Positions 9,163 to 17,673 of a stretch of 64,000 bases of DNA are shown one piece after another. The stretch is from an uncultured Pseudomonadales bacterium. Lineage in GTDB: Bacteria > Pseudomonadota > Gammaproteobacteria > Pseudomonadales > Azotimanducaceae. Each line of letters starts with the position of its first letter. Position 1 is the stretch's first letter. Where the stretch lies: contig CALSMJ010000004.1 of the NCBI GenBank assembly GCA_943787425.1, positions 310,001 to 374,000 on the forward strand. Direction: 5' to 3'. The notes beneath the pieces are model-generated. The model had not been told where the DNA came from. It saw only the letters and a list, made by a program, of their open reading frames with translations, and did not search any database. The position numbers were made by a program, and so were the translations under genes.

Positions 9163-9178
9163 ACACCCAGCAGTCTAA
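9152..9178 (+). promoter_or_regulatory. sigmaE-type promoter for skp
   Basis: GAACTT (9152-9157, followed by TTT) and TCTAA (9174-9178) are separated by 16 bases, the spacing and hexamers of RpoE promoters such as rpoHP3 in E. coli. It overlaps the bamA stop and lies about 150 bp before skp, where sigmaE control of the periplasmic chaperone would be expected. The match is visible; usage is an inference. Confidence 0.6.
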
Positions 9179-9329
9179 TAATTTGAATCCAGCCTCAGGT
9201 TATGACACTATCTGCGGCCCGAGGGGTATCCTTAAATATCGGGAAGGGTTGCAGTCAACTTGGCCTGGCGTTTTGGGTCAGATTTTGAATAAAGCGCTGA
9301 TGAAATCAGTTTTGCGAAGGAGATACGTT

Positions 9330-9854
9330 GTGCGATTGAACAAATTAATGAGCCTGGTTTTGGTTTTAACGGCGACCGCATTCGGTTCGTTTTCCAGTCT
9401 GGCAGAAATGAAGATAGCGGTGGTAGACGTTGACCGAGCGGTTGCCGGATCTGAAGCCGCCCAAAAGTTGCTGCGGCAGCTTCAGGAAGAGTTCAAAACG
9501 GACGAAGACACCATTAAAAAGATCCAAACGGAAGCGGCTGAGCTTTTGCAAAAAATGCAAAAAGACGCAGATGTGATGAGTGATGATGAAAAGCGGCGCG
9601 TCCAGCAGGAGATCGAGTCACTCAATAATGACTTTGTCTATCAGCGTCAAAAACTCCAAAAAGAAGTTGCTGCCCGCCAGGGTGAGCTGTTTGTTGGTAC
9701 TGAAGAAAAGGTCCGCAAGGCCATTGAGGACCTTGTTTTAGAGAACGACTACGACATGATCTTGCCGCGTGCGGCGGCTTTATATGTTGGTGACCTGTAT
9801 GACGTCACTCGGAAAGTGACCGAAAAGTTGAATCAAGCTGCAGCGGCTCAGTAA
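9330..9854 (+). CDS. skp: Periplasmic chaperone Skp/OmpH
   Basis: Chaperone carrying unfolded outer-membrane proteins across the periplasm to BamA, 174 aa. GTG 9330 is chosen because AAGGAG sits 7 bases upstream (9317-9322) and it gives a clean signal peptide ending SSLA before EMKIAVVDVDRA. In-frame ATGs at 9183 and 9301 lack this support. The mature part is a short beta strand followed by a long charged coiled coil (about residues 45-125), as in the trimeric tentacle structure. It lies between bamA and lpxD as usual. Confidence 0.93.
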   Translation: MRLNKLMSLVLVLTATAFGSFSSLAEMKIAVVDVDRAVAGSEAAQKLLRQLQEEFKTDEDTIKKIQTEAAELLQKMQKDADVMSDDEKRRVQQEIESLNNDFVYQRQKLQKEVAARQGELFVGTEEKVRKAIEDLVLENDYDMILPRAAALYVGDLYDVTRKVTEKLNQAAAAQ

Positions 9855-9859
9855 GAGGC

Positions 9860-10888
9860 TTGACAATAAAACGCCCATTGCTGGAAACCACCCTAGCGGG
9901 AATCGGTGAGCAATTTGGACTGACAGTAGTCGGCGATGGGCGGGTTAGAATTACCGGAATTGCGGCGCTCGATGAAGCAGGGCCGGAAGATATTACCTTT
10001 TTATTCAGTGCGAAATATCAAAATCGGCTGCCTGCCTGTAAAGCCGGAGCGGTGGTCGTGTCCCCAAAAGTGGCGACAACGCTATCTCGGCCGTGCCTGA
10101 TTTCAGATCAACCGCGCTTAGCTTGGGCTAGAATCGCAACACTGTTTGACGTGAGCGAAGCTTGGTTGGAGATTCATCCAACAGCACAGATTGATGAAAC
10201 TGCGGAGCTTGGGCCCGGCGTCTCGATCGGTCCCAATGCGATTGTGCGCGCCGGCGCCGTACTTGGGTCAGGCGTGGCACTAGGGTCAGGTGTGGTTGTG
10301 GGCGAGAACGTGCACATTGGCGACGGCTCTCACATTCATGCGAATGTGGTGCTGTATCACCAAGTCCAAATCGGCAACCATTGTATTGTCCATGCAAATG
10401 CCGTCATCGGGGCAGATGGATTCGGCTTTGAGTTTGATCCCGCCGCCAAAGCGTTGGTGAAGATTCCACAGGTTTATGGGGTAAGGATTGGCGACCAGGT
10501 CGAGCTTGGCGCAGGCACAACGATTGACCGAGGCGCGTTGTCTGATACCGAAGTTGGCGATGGTGTGAAGATTGATAATCAAGTGCAGATCGGCCACGGC
10601 ACTAAAATCGGAGCGCATACCGTAATATCTGGTGCAACTGCGATTGCCGGAAGCACGAGGATTGGTCGATATTGTATGATTGGCGGGGCAGTGGGTATCA
10701 TCGACAACCTCACCATTAGTGATCGAGTTGAAATTACCGCGATGAGTCTTGTGACACAATCCATCAATGAGCCTGGACGGTACAGTTCGGGTACGGGATT
10801 AATGGCAAGCAGGCACTGGAAGCGCAATGTAGTGGTTTTTAAGAAACTCGATGATCTTTACAAACGACTGCGCAAACTAGAGTCTTAG
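9860..10888 (+). CDS. lpxD: UDP-3-O-acyl-glucosamine N-acyltransferase
   Basis: LpxD, 342 aa, adds the second hydroxyacyl chain to UDP-GlcN in lipid A synthesis. The N-terminal uridine-binding domain has GIAALDEAGPEDITFLFSAKY, and the remainder is left-handed beta-helix hexapeptide repeats with the signature GADGFGFEFD. The assigned TTG 9860 sits almost on top of AAGAGG (9853-9858), so the true start may be a few codons later. The Skp stop is 5 bp upstream. Confidence 0.95.
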   Translation: MTIKRPLLETTLAGIGEQFGLTVVGDGRVRITGIAALDEAGPEDITFLFSAKYQNRLPACKAGAVVVSPKVATTLSRPCLISDQPRLAWARIATLFDVSEAWLEIHPTAQIDETAELGPGVSIGPNAIVRAGAVLGSGVALGSGVVVGENVHIGDGSHIHANVVLYHQVQIGNHCIVHANAVIGADGFGFEFDPAAKALVKIPQVYGVRIGDQVELGAGTTIDRGALSDTEVGDGVKIDNQVQIGHGTKIGAHTVISGATAIAGSTRIGRYCMIGGAVGIIDNLTISDRVEITAMSLVTQSINEPGRYSSGTGLMASRHWKRNVVVFKKLDDLYKRLRKLES

Positions 10889-10959
10889 CAACCCTCGATT
10901 GATCGGTTCCTTTAACTATTTAAACGATGGATTGCATCGTGTACGGCAATGGAGCAGTT

Positions 10960-11397
10960 ATGGAAACAACGGATATTTGGAAATTATTGCCGCATCGATA
11001 CCCTTTTTTACTGGTGGATCGAGTGATCGAAATCGTTGATCACAAACGCATTGTCTGCATTAAAAACGTCACCATTAACGAGCAGGTCTTTACTGGTCAT
11101 TTTCCCGCGACACCGGTTTTTCCAGGGGTGATGATCGTCGAAGCGCTGGCTCAGGCTGCCGGCATTCTCGCATTCGCGTCCCGCGGTAGAACCCTTGATG
11201 ATGGGTACATCTATTATTTGGCGGGCACGGATAAGACGAAGTTTAAAAGTTCTGTGGTCCCGGGTGACCAGATGCGGTTAGAGGTTGAGATTGTCAATCT
11301 TAGGAGCCATTGGATGAAAGCCCAAGGCAAAGCCTTTGTCGGTGATCGATTGGCATGCTCGACTTTGCTGACGTGCGCTGAACAGAAAGTGAGTTGA
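10960..11397 (+). CDS. fabZ: 3-hydroxyacyl-ACP dehydratase FabZ
   Basis: Dehydratase of fatty-acid elongation, 145 aa, hot-dog fold. Start ATG 10960 has GGAG (10951-10954) at good spacing; the ATG at 10927 is upstream of this site. LLPHRYPFLLVDRV carries the catalytic His, and GHFPATPVFPGVMIVEALAQ carries the catalytic Glu. The stop is overlapped by lpxB. The lpxA gene normally found between fabZ and lpxB is absent. Confidence 0.97.
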   Translation: METTDIWKLLPHRYPFLLVDRVIEIVDHKRIVCIKNVTINEQVFTGHFPATPVFPGVMIVEALAQAAGILAFASRGRTLDDGYIYYLAGTDKTKFKSSVVPGDQMRLEVEIVNLRSHWMKAQGKAFVGDRLACSTLLTCAEQKVS

Positions 11398-12572
11398 TCT
11401 ATAAGGTGGCGCTCGAGTCGGTGGGCCAATATGTCCTGGTCGCGGGCGAACCGTCCGGTGATGCGCTTGGTGCAGATCTGATGATGGCAATCAGAGCAGA
11501 GCAGCCGAATGCGCAGTTCTCAGGGGTCGGTGGTCCGTTGATGCAAGCGGCTGGGCTCGATGCTTGGTTTGATATTGAAGCTTTGTCCGTCAACGGCTTT
11601 GTTGCGCCGCTTCTGAAATTACCGATGCTGATCAGTCTCATCTGGCAACTGCGTCGTCGCTGTTTAGCGCTTAGGCCGGCGGCCTTTATTGGCATTGATT
11701 TCAACTTTTTCAACCTTTTGTTAGCGGGTTTGCTTAAGCGCGCTCAAATTCCGACAGTCCACTACGTCTCACCATCCGTCTGGGCGTGGCGCAAGGGCAG
11801 AATTCATTCGATCAAGCGCCGGGTTGATCTTATGCTCACCCTCTATCCGTTTGAGACCGAGATCTATCAGCAGTTTGGGATCCCGGTGCGATTTGTGGGC
11901 CATCCGAAAGCCCATTTAATTCAGAGTGACAACCCGGAGGGGCGAAATGCCGAGGCGCGCGTCGCGCTCGGCATCGCGCCGCAAGAGCGGGTCATTGCCC
12001 TATTGCCAGGCAGTCGACGCAGTGAAGTTGCGTCTATGATGCCGGCTTATTTGGCGGCGGCGAATGAATTGTCACTGACGCGCCCCATCCGATTTCTGGT
12101 GGCCGCCGCGAATCCTGTACGGGCGCAGGAGATCCGAGATTTAATTCAGGCCTCTGGCGCTATCGGGCTGCTTCAGGTTGAGGTGGGTAACGCGTTAACG
12201 GTCATGGCGGCAAGCGATGCGGTGATGGTCAATTCCGGCACCGCCACCCTTGAAGCGATGCTCCTTCGAAAACCCATGGTTATGGCCTACCGGTTGGGCC
12301 CGATGACGTATTGGTTGGTATCCAGGATGGTTGAGGCGGAACATTTCGCTTTACCGAATATTCTCTCGGGTGAGGCCCTCGTCGAGGAGTTTATTCAAGA
12401 TCAGGTAACGGGCCCGAATTTAGCAGCAGCCTTAGGGCGGCTTTTAGATCAAGCCGATCCAGCGCGGTTGCAAGCTGCCTTTGATGCGATACACCTGACC
12501 CTCAAAGGCGATCTTAGGCAGCAAGCGGCGCGACCGATCATTGCGCTTGCGGCCAGTCGTCAAAACGTATGA
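11394..12572 (+). CDS. lpxB: Lipid-A-disaccharide synthase
   Basis: LpxB, a GT19-family glycosyltransferase joining UDP-diacylglucosamine and lipid X at the inner membrane, 392 aa from the TTG that overlaps the fabZ stop. GTG at 11406 or 11421 are alternative starts, none with a clear ribosome site. Motifs are [15 protein letters not shown] at the N-terminus, [23 protein letters not shown], and [22 protein letters not shown] in the nucleotide-sugar site. The stop overlaps rnhB (ATGA). Confidence 0.96.
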   Translation: MIYKVALESVGQYVLVAGEPSGDALGADLMMAIRAEQPNAQFSGVGGPLMQAAGLDAWFDIEALSVNGFVAPLLKLPMLISLIWQLRRRCLALRPAAFIGIDFNFFNLLLAGLLKRAQIPTVHYVSPSVWAWRKGRIHSIKRRVDLMLTLYPFETEIYQQFGIPVRFVGHPKAHLIQSDNPEGRNAEARVALGIAPQERVIALLPGSRRSEVASMMPAYLAAANELSLTRPIRFLVAAANPVRAQEIRDLIQASGAIGLLQVEVGNALTVMAASDAVMVNSGTATLEAMLLRKPMVMAYRLGPMTYWLVSRMVEAEHFALPNILSGEALVEEFIQDQVTGPNLAAALGRLLDQADPARLQAAFDAIHLTLKGDLRQQAARPIIALAASRQNV

Positions 12573-13228
12573 TGGGCTTAAGAATTGCCGGCCTAGACGA
12601 AGTTGGCCGTGGTCCCATTGCTGGCCCTGTGGTGGCTGCTGCGGTCATCCTAGATCGAGCCAGGCCTGTTATTGGGTTAAAAGACTCTAAAGCCTTGTCG
12701 GAAGCCAATCGCCGCCGTTTGGATGAGCGGATAAAACACAGCGCCACAGCATGGGCCATCGGTCGAGCGGAAGTTGACGAAATCGATACGCTCAATATTT
12801 TACAAGCCAGTTTGTTGGCGATGACGCGGGCGATGGATGCCCTAAAAGTGCCGCCAGAATTGGCTTTGGTCGATGGTAATCGGTTGCCCAAGATATCGTG
12901 CGTCGGTCGTTGGATTGTAAAAGGAGACCAAGTTGTGGGCGCGATTCAGGCGGCCTCCATTATCGCAAAGGTTGCTCGAGATGCGGAAATGGTAGCCTTA
13001 GATGGACAATTTCCGGGTTATGGGTTTGCGGCCCACAAGGGATATCCTACTTTGAAACATCGCGCAGCCCTTAGCGCGCTCGGATTAACCGCCGCATCAT
13101 CGCCGAACCTTTGCGCCTTGCCGATCGATGCTTGCGTCGACAGAGCTCTGAGGGCCCCGCAACGTGCTAGCATGCGACAAGACATTAGAGGTAAAACAAG
13201 GACAATACAATGGAAATTAAACGGCTAA
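12569..13228 (+). CDS. rnhB: Ribonuclease HII
   Basis: RNase HII, 219 aa, cuts RNA in RNA-DNA hybrids and at single ribonucleotides. The acidic active site is visible as [15 protein letters not shown] (Asp-Glu), ALVDGN, and later AKVARDAEM. Two ATG codons (12569, 12572) are possible starts. The C-terminal 20 residues are a basic extension beyond the usual 198 aa, and its last 19 bases overlap the next gene. In many relatives dnaE follows here; in this genome it lies about 36 kb away. Confidence 0.95.
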   Translation: MMGLRIAGLDEVGRGPIAGPVVAAAVILDRARPVIGLKDSKALSEANRRRLDERIKHSATAWAIGRAEVDEIDTLNILQASLLAMTRAMDALKVPPELALVDGNRLPKISCVGRWIVKGDQVVGAIQAASIIAKVARDAEMVALDGQFPGYGFAAHKGYPTLKHRAALSALGLTAASSPNLCALPIDACVDRALRAPQRASMRQDIRGKTRTIQWKLNG

Positions 13229-13563
13229 AAACCAGCCCGAGAATGAGCCAAGCTGTCGTCTATGGGGGGCTTTTGACGACGGCGGGCCAGGTTGCAAAGC
13301 TTACAGCGGGTGAATCCGTCGCGGAGCAGGCGCAGGAGATCTTGTCAGAAATCGAGGCCTTGCTGGCCGCCGCGGGCACCAATAAATCCAAGTTGTTAAC
13401 CGCTCAAATTTGGTTATCGGATATTAACGATTTTTCAGAATTCAACGCAGTTTGGGACGCATGGGTGAGCCCGGGGGCGTCCCCCACACGGGCATGTGTT
13501 GAGTCTAAGTTGGTCGTGCCCGCATTAAAGGTAGAAATTGCGGTCACTGCGGCCGTGGAATAG
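13210..13563 (+). CDS. RidA/YjgF family protein
   Basis: 117 aa, one RidA domain. RidA proteins hydrolyse reactive enamine/imine intermediates such as 2-aminoacrylate released by PLP enzymes. The family core is present: [14 protein letters not shown] near the start and [19 protein letters not shown] near the end, with the Arg that binds the substrate carboxylate. Start ATG 13210 is preceded by AAGGAC and lies inside the rnhB 3' end. It is followed closely by a metallo-hydrolase. Subfamily assignment is not possible here. Confidence 0.88.
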   Translation: MEIKRLKTSPRMSQAVVYGGLLTTAGQVAKLTAGESVAEQAQEILSEIEALLAAAGTNKSKLLTAQIWLSDINDFSEFNAVWDAWVSPGASPTRACVESKLVVPALKVEIAVTAAVE

Positions 13564-13573
13564 GGAGACTAGT

Positions 13574-14257
13574 ATGCAAGTGGCTGAACAGTTAATCGTA
13601 GAACAAATCCAAATCGGGCCCATGCAAAATTTTGCGTATTTGCTTGGGGATCGCACGACGCGAGAGGTGGTCGTCGTGGATCCTGCTTGGGACATTCTTG
13701 GATTGTTGGGCATGATTGAGGAGCGTGACTATAAACTTACTGGCGCGTTATTGACGCATTACCACCCCGATCACTGTGGCGGTAGTTTTGGGCACAATAC
13801 GGTCGAGGGGGTTAGTCGCCTGCTCGAGCATCAGAGTATCCCCATTTATGCCCACGAACTCGAAGCGGCGGGCGTGAAGAAAGTCACCGGTATTTCTGAT
13901 ACGGATATTAAAAAAGTGACATCAGGCCAAAAACTAAAGATCGGTGATGTCGAAATCGAGTTTCTGCACACGCCAGGCCATACGCCAGGGTCGCAATGCT
14001 TTCGAGTTAAAAACACCTTGGTCTCTGGTGATACGCTTTTTATTGACGGTTGCGGGCGAGTGGATCTGCCAGGGTCTAACACCGAGGATATGTTTCGGAG
14101 CTTGCAGCAGTTGGCGAGCCTGCCAGATGACACCTTGTTGCTACCTGGACACAATTACAGTGCTGTGCCTCACGCCACGATGGGGGAAACCAAGCGCAGC
14201 AATACCTATCTCAAGATCAAGGACCCCGAAACCTGGAAAATGATGATGGGTGGATGA
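13574..14257 (+). CDS. Metallo-beta-lactamase-fold hydrolase (glyoxalase II-like)
   Basis: 227 aa. The two-metal site is visible: LTHYHPDHCGG (HxHxDH), HTPGHTPGSQCF, GDTLFIDGCGR with the bridging Asp, and LLPGHNY with the last His. This pattern belongs to the hydroxyacylglutathione hydrolase/persulfide dioxygenase branch, but the substrate cannot be read from it. Start ATG 13574 has GGGAG upstream; the upstream ATG at 13538 is inside the RidA gene. It converges on asnS with a 3-bp gap. Confidence 0.88.
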   Translation: MQVAEQLIVEQIQIGPMQNFAYLLGDRTTREVVVVDPAWDILGLLGMIEERDYKLTGALLTHYHPDHCGGSFGHNTVEGVSRLLEHQSIPIYAHELEAAGVKKVTGISDTDIKKVTSGQKLKIGDVEIEFLHTPGHTPGSQCFRVKNTLVSGDTLFIDGCGRVDLPGSNTEDMFRSLQQLASLPDDTLLLPGHNYSAVPHATMGETKRSNTYLKIKDPETWKMMMGG

Positions 14258-14260
14258 GAT

Positions 14261-15643
14261 CTAAAAGTCCGCGTGACCAGGTGTTCTTGGAAACGGAATG
14301 GCGTCTCGGATATTGTCCATGCCGGTGACATAGTTCAGCAATCGCTCAAAGCCTAAGCCAAAGCCGGCGTGTGGAACGGTGCCGTAACGCCTGAGATCCC
14401 GATACCACCATAAGCTCTTTCGCATCGCGTCATCGGGTATTCTTGCGTCCAAGACGTCTAAGCGTTCCTCACGTTGACTGCCGCCGATGATTTCGCCGAT
14501 ACCGGGCGCAAGAACATCCATCGCTGCTACCGTTTTACCATCATCATTCAAACGCATATAAAAGGCTTTGATATCCTTTGGGTAATCGAACAACACGACG
14601 GGTCGGCCAACATGGGTTTCAGCGAGAAAGCGCTCATGCTCGCTCTGTAGATCTCGGCCCCAGGCGACTGGAAAATCAAACGGTTGACCTGAAGCTTCAA
14701 GGATTGTGATGGCCTGCGAGTAGGTCATCCGCTCAAACGGCGCATCGACAACTGTTTCAAGGCGACTTCGAACGGTGTTATCGATTCGTTCGTTGAAGAA
14801 ATCAATATCCTGTTGACAGTGCTCAAGGACTGCTTTTAAACAGTGTTTGAGTAGGGCCTCAGCCAGGTCAGCATTGTCTGCAAGATCCGAAAACGCAATC
14901 TCAGGTTCAACCATCCAAAACTCCGCTAAGTGACGCGAAGTGTTGGAGTTTTCAGCTCGAAAGGTCGGGCCAAAGGTGTAAACCTTGCTCATGGCGAGGC
15001 AATAGGCCTCGACATTTAACTGTCCAGAAACGGTTAGAAAGGCTTCTTTGCCAAAAAAATCATCTTTAAAGCTAGTCTCTTTTTGATTCACTAGGTCCAA
15101 GGTGCTCACGCGAAACAGTTCCCCCGCACCTTCACAGTCGCTTGCGGTGATTAACGGCGTGTTGATCCAATGAAACCCGGATTGAAAAAAATAATTGTGG
15201 ATGGCGTTTGCTAGGACGGTGCGAACGCGAGTGATTGCGCCAAAGGTGTTGGTCCTCGGGCGAAGATGGGCAACGCTCCGCAGGTACTCAAAAGTGTGCC
15301 GTTTCTTAGCGATCGGATAGGTTTCTGGGTCATCAACCCAACCGTGGACTTCAATAGATGTTGCCTGTATTTCAACCGCTTGACCTCGACCTTCAGAGGC
15401 TGTGAGGTCGCCAATGATGGTGACGGAACAGCCGGTCGAGAGCGCCAGAACGTCGCTTGTATAGTTGCTGAGCGTGGCAGGAATCACGGCTTGAATCGAA
15501 TCGAAACTGGATCCGTCGTGGACGGCAACAAACGAGAATCCTGCTTTGGAGTCTCGTTTGGTCCTGACCCAACCTTGAACTTGAACGCGTTGACCCAGGG
15601 GTGGATTCGGCCGAAACAGGTGGGAAATTTGATGGGTTTGCAT
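14261..15643 (-). CDS. asnS: Asparaginyl-tRNA synthetase
   Basis: Class IIb synthetase charging tRNA-Asn, 460 aa. An N-terminal OB-fold anticodon-binding domain ([16 protein letters not shown]) is followed by the catalytic core with [20 protein letters not shown] (motif 2) and [16 protein letters not shown] (motif 3). The order of these motifs and the C-terminal [12 protein letters not shown] favour AsnRS over AspRS. Its presence suggests direct charging of Asn rather than dependence on the GatCAB route. Confidence 0.97.
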   Translation of the reverse strand: MQTHQISHLFRPNPPLGQRVQVQGWVRTKRDSKAGFSFVAVHDGSSFDSIQAVIPATLSNYTSDVLALSTGCSVTIIGDLTASEGRGQAVEIQATSIEVHGWVDDPETYPIAKKRHTFEYLRSVAHLRPRTNTFGAITRVRTVLANAIHNYFFQSGFHWINTPLITASDCEGAGELFRVSTLDLVNQKETSFKDDFFGKEAFLTVSGQLNVEAYCLAMSKVYTFGPTFRAENSNTSRHLAEFWMVEPEIAFSDLADNADLAEALLKHCLKAVLEHCQQDIDFFNERIDNTVRSRLETVVDAPFERMTYSQAITILEASGQPFDFPVAWGRDLQSEHERFLAETHVGRPVVLFDYPKDIKAFYMRLNDDGKTVAAMDVLAPGIGEIIGGSQREERLDVLDARIPDDAMRKSLWWYRDLRRYGTVPHAGFGLGFERLLNYVTGMDNIRDAIPFPRTPGHADF

Positions 15644-15699
15644 AGGACAACGACTCTCAATTTAAGGCTGCTATATTAACAGGCTTGGACTGGTAAAAT

Positions 15700-17391
15700 T
15701 CAAACGTCGGTGGCGAGACCCAGTCGGCTGACAGCAATTGATCGTAAGGTGCGCTTATCGATCTTGCCCGAGGCGATTCGAGGTAGCGGCTCTGTCTGTG
15801 TATGAATGTATCTGGGAACCTTAAATTTCGCGATGTGAAACGCCAGTTGGGTTTGGATCTCGGCAATATCTAAACTGTCTTGAGAATACAAGGTTGCACC
15901 AACTTCCTCGCCTAAACGCGCGTCGGGTACCGCATACACGCTGGCCTCAATCACCGGATCAAGGGCGAGCAAAGCGGCTTCGACTTCCGCACAACCGATA
16001 TTCTCGCCGCCTCGAATGACCAAATCTTTGATTCGATCAACGATGAAGAGATAACCCTCGTCGTCTAAGTAGGCGACATCGCCAGTTTTGAGCCAGCCAT
16101 CTTCGAAGGCTTCGGCGTTGGCTTCAGGGCGATCCCAGTAGCGGTCGATCACCGATGCGCCTCGAACCCGCAACTCGCCGCGTTCGCCAGCAGGGAGTGG
16201 GTTGCCGGCATCATCGACAATCAAAAGGTCGAGAACCGCGGAGCATCGCCCGGAACTGGCAGGCCGCAAAAGATAATCTTCGCCACCGATACCGGTGCCG
16301 ATGGCATTAGTCTCGGTCATACCCCAACCGGTGCTGGGCAACGCGTTGGTAAACGCCTCGGGTATAGTTTGAACCTGAGCGGGCGCTCGAGGCGCGCCAC
16401 CACCACCCACCGATAGCAAGCTGCTGAGGTCGGCGTTCGATCGTTTGCCCGCCTCAATGAGATCACCTGTCATCGCAGCCGGCGCGACAAAAGAGGTAAT
16501 GCGCTCTGATTCAATCAGTTCGACCGCCTGCATGGGGTCCCAGCGATACATCGAAACCATTTTGCGTTGGGCTCGATAGGACTGCAGAAAGACGGCGTGG
16601 GAACCGGTTGCATGGAATAACGGCACTGCCAGCAAGGTTGCGGCTTGCTCGGTGGCAGGCGGTGGTGCCACGCCTAATTCTAATTGCCGTGCTGCAAGAT
16701 CAAGCTCCCAGGAGAACAGCGCGCTGATGATGTTTCGGTGGCAGGATACGGCGCCTTTGGGATGGCCGGTTGATCCTGAGGTGTAAAAAATCGTGGCATA
16801 GTCATCGGGACTGACTGCGGCCCAGCTAAGGTCTGTTGGCGGATTCTGCGCGAGCAGTTCCGAAAAGGCGTGACACGTCAGGTTGCTGTGAAGGTTTTCA
16901 ATTCGAGCTCCAATAAATTGCAGGCCCAACCTGTCAGCAATCGGCGCAACGCGTTGCAGACGTTCGTCATCGGCGATGAAGACTTTGCTGCCACTATGGG
17001 TTAAGCCGTATTCAATCTCATCGGTTTGCCAGAGCGCGTTCATACAAACCGCAACACCGCCCATGGCGGTGACCGCCATAAACGAGATGACCCACTCAGG
17101 GTAGTTGCGCATGGAGATCGCGACGCGATCGCCGTGCTGGACTCCGAAATCACTGGCGAGGATATTAGCCAGTTGCATCGCTTGATCATAAACTTCTGAA
17201 AAAGAAAGTCGCTCATCGTCGTAAACCAAAAAAGTTTTATCCGAGACGTTGTCCGCAAACAGCTGCCCAAGGGTTTGGGGTGCATGGGTAAAAAACCGAC
17301 AGGGCCTGCCGTTAATCAAGCCCTGTTCAAGCGCGTAGGGCATGCCGGTGGCGGTGAGCGTGGCGATGGCCTCAGCGCGAGTTGGGTTCAT
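15700..17391 (-). CDS. AMP-dependent acyl-CoA synthetase
   Basis: Adenylate-forming enzyme, 563 aa, predicted to activate a carboxylic acid, probably a fatty acid, as acyl-CoA. P-loop-like motif IFYTSGSTGHPKGAV, the ACS core GWGMTETN, the hinge GDVAYLDDEGYLFIVDR and the C-terminal catalytic Lys in RIASGKIDKRTLR are all visible. Start ATG 17391 has AAAGGAG 8 bases upstream. It stands alone between asnS and an aminopeptidase; nearby crotonase and transporter genes fit carbon scavenging. Chain-length preference is not readable. Confidence 0.93.
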   Translation of the reverse strand: MNPTRAEAIATLTATGMPYALEQGLINGRPCRFFTHAPQTLGQLFADNVSDKTFLVYDDERLSFSEVYDQAMQLANILASDFGVQHGDRVAISMRNYPEWVISFMAVTAMGGVAVCMNALWQTDEIEYGLTHSGSKVFIADDERLQRVAPIADRLGLQFIGARIENLHSNLTCHAFSELLAQNPPTDLSWAAVSPDDYATIFYTSGSTGHPKGAVSCHRNIISALFSWELDLAARQLELGVAPPPATEQAATLLAVPLFHATGSHAVFLQSYRAQRKMVSMYRWDPMQAVELIESERITSFVAPAAMTGDLIEAGKRSNADLSSLLSVGGGGAPRAPAQVQTIPEAFTNALPSTGWGMTETNAIGTGIGGEDYLLRPASSGRCSAVLDLLIVDDAGNPLPAGERGELRVRGASVIDRYWDRPEANAEAFEDGWLKTGDVAYLDDEGYLFIVDRIKDLVIRGGENIGCAEVEAALLALDPVIEASVYAVPDARLGEEVGATLYSQDSLDIAEIQTQLAFHIAKFKVPRYIHTQTEPLPRIASGKIDKRTLRSIAVSRLGLATDV

Positions 17392-17673
17392 CCGGTTAGC
17401 TCCTTTGTTTGATGCTCGAAAGTGTTATGGATTGGATTATGGTGGCACCGAGTTTTTAAAATCAAGCCGCTGCATTTCAAGATGTCGCGATATTTTGAGG
17501 CTGGATCGGCCCGCTTTTTCGTCTCAAAACCTGCCTTGAGCTTGGGCCGCCGAAGCAGGATTGGCAAGCGGCAAATTGAGCTTGCAAAAAACGGCATCAA
17601 ACCTGCTCTCGTCCAGCGCCGAGCGGACGAAACACCAGACGAAATGAGCCAAAGGACGTTAAATCATAAAGCC

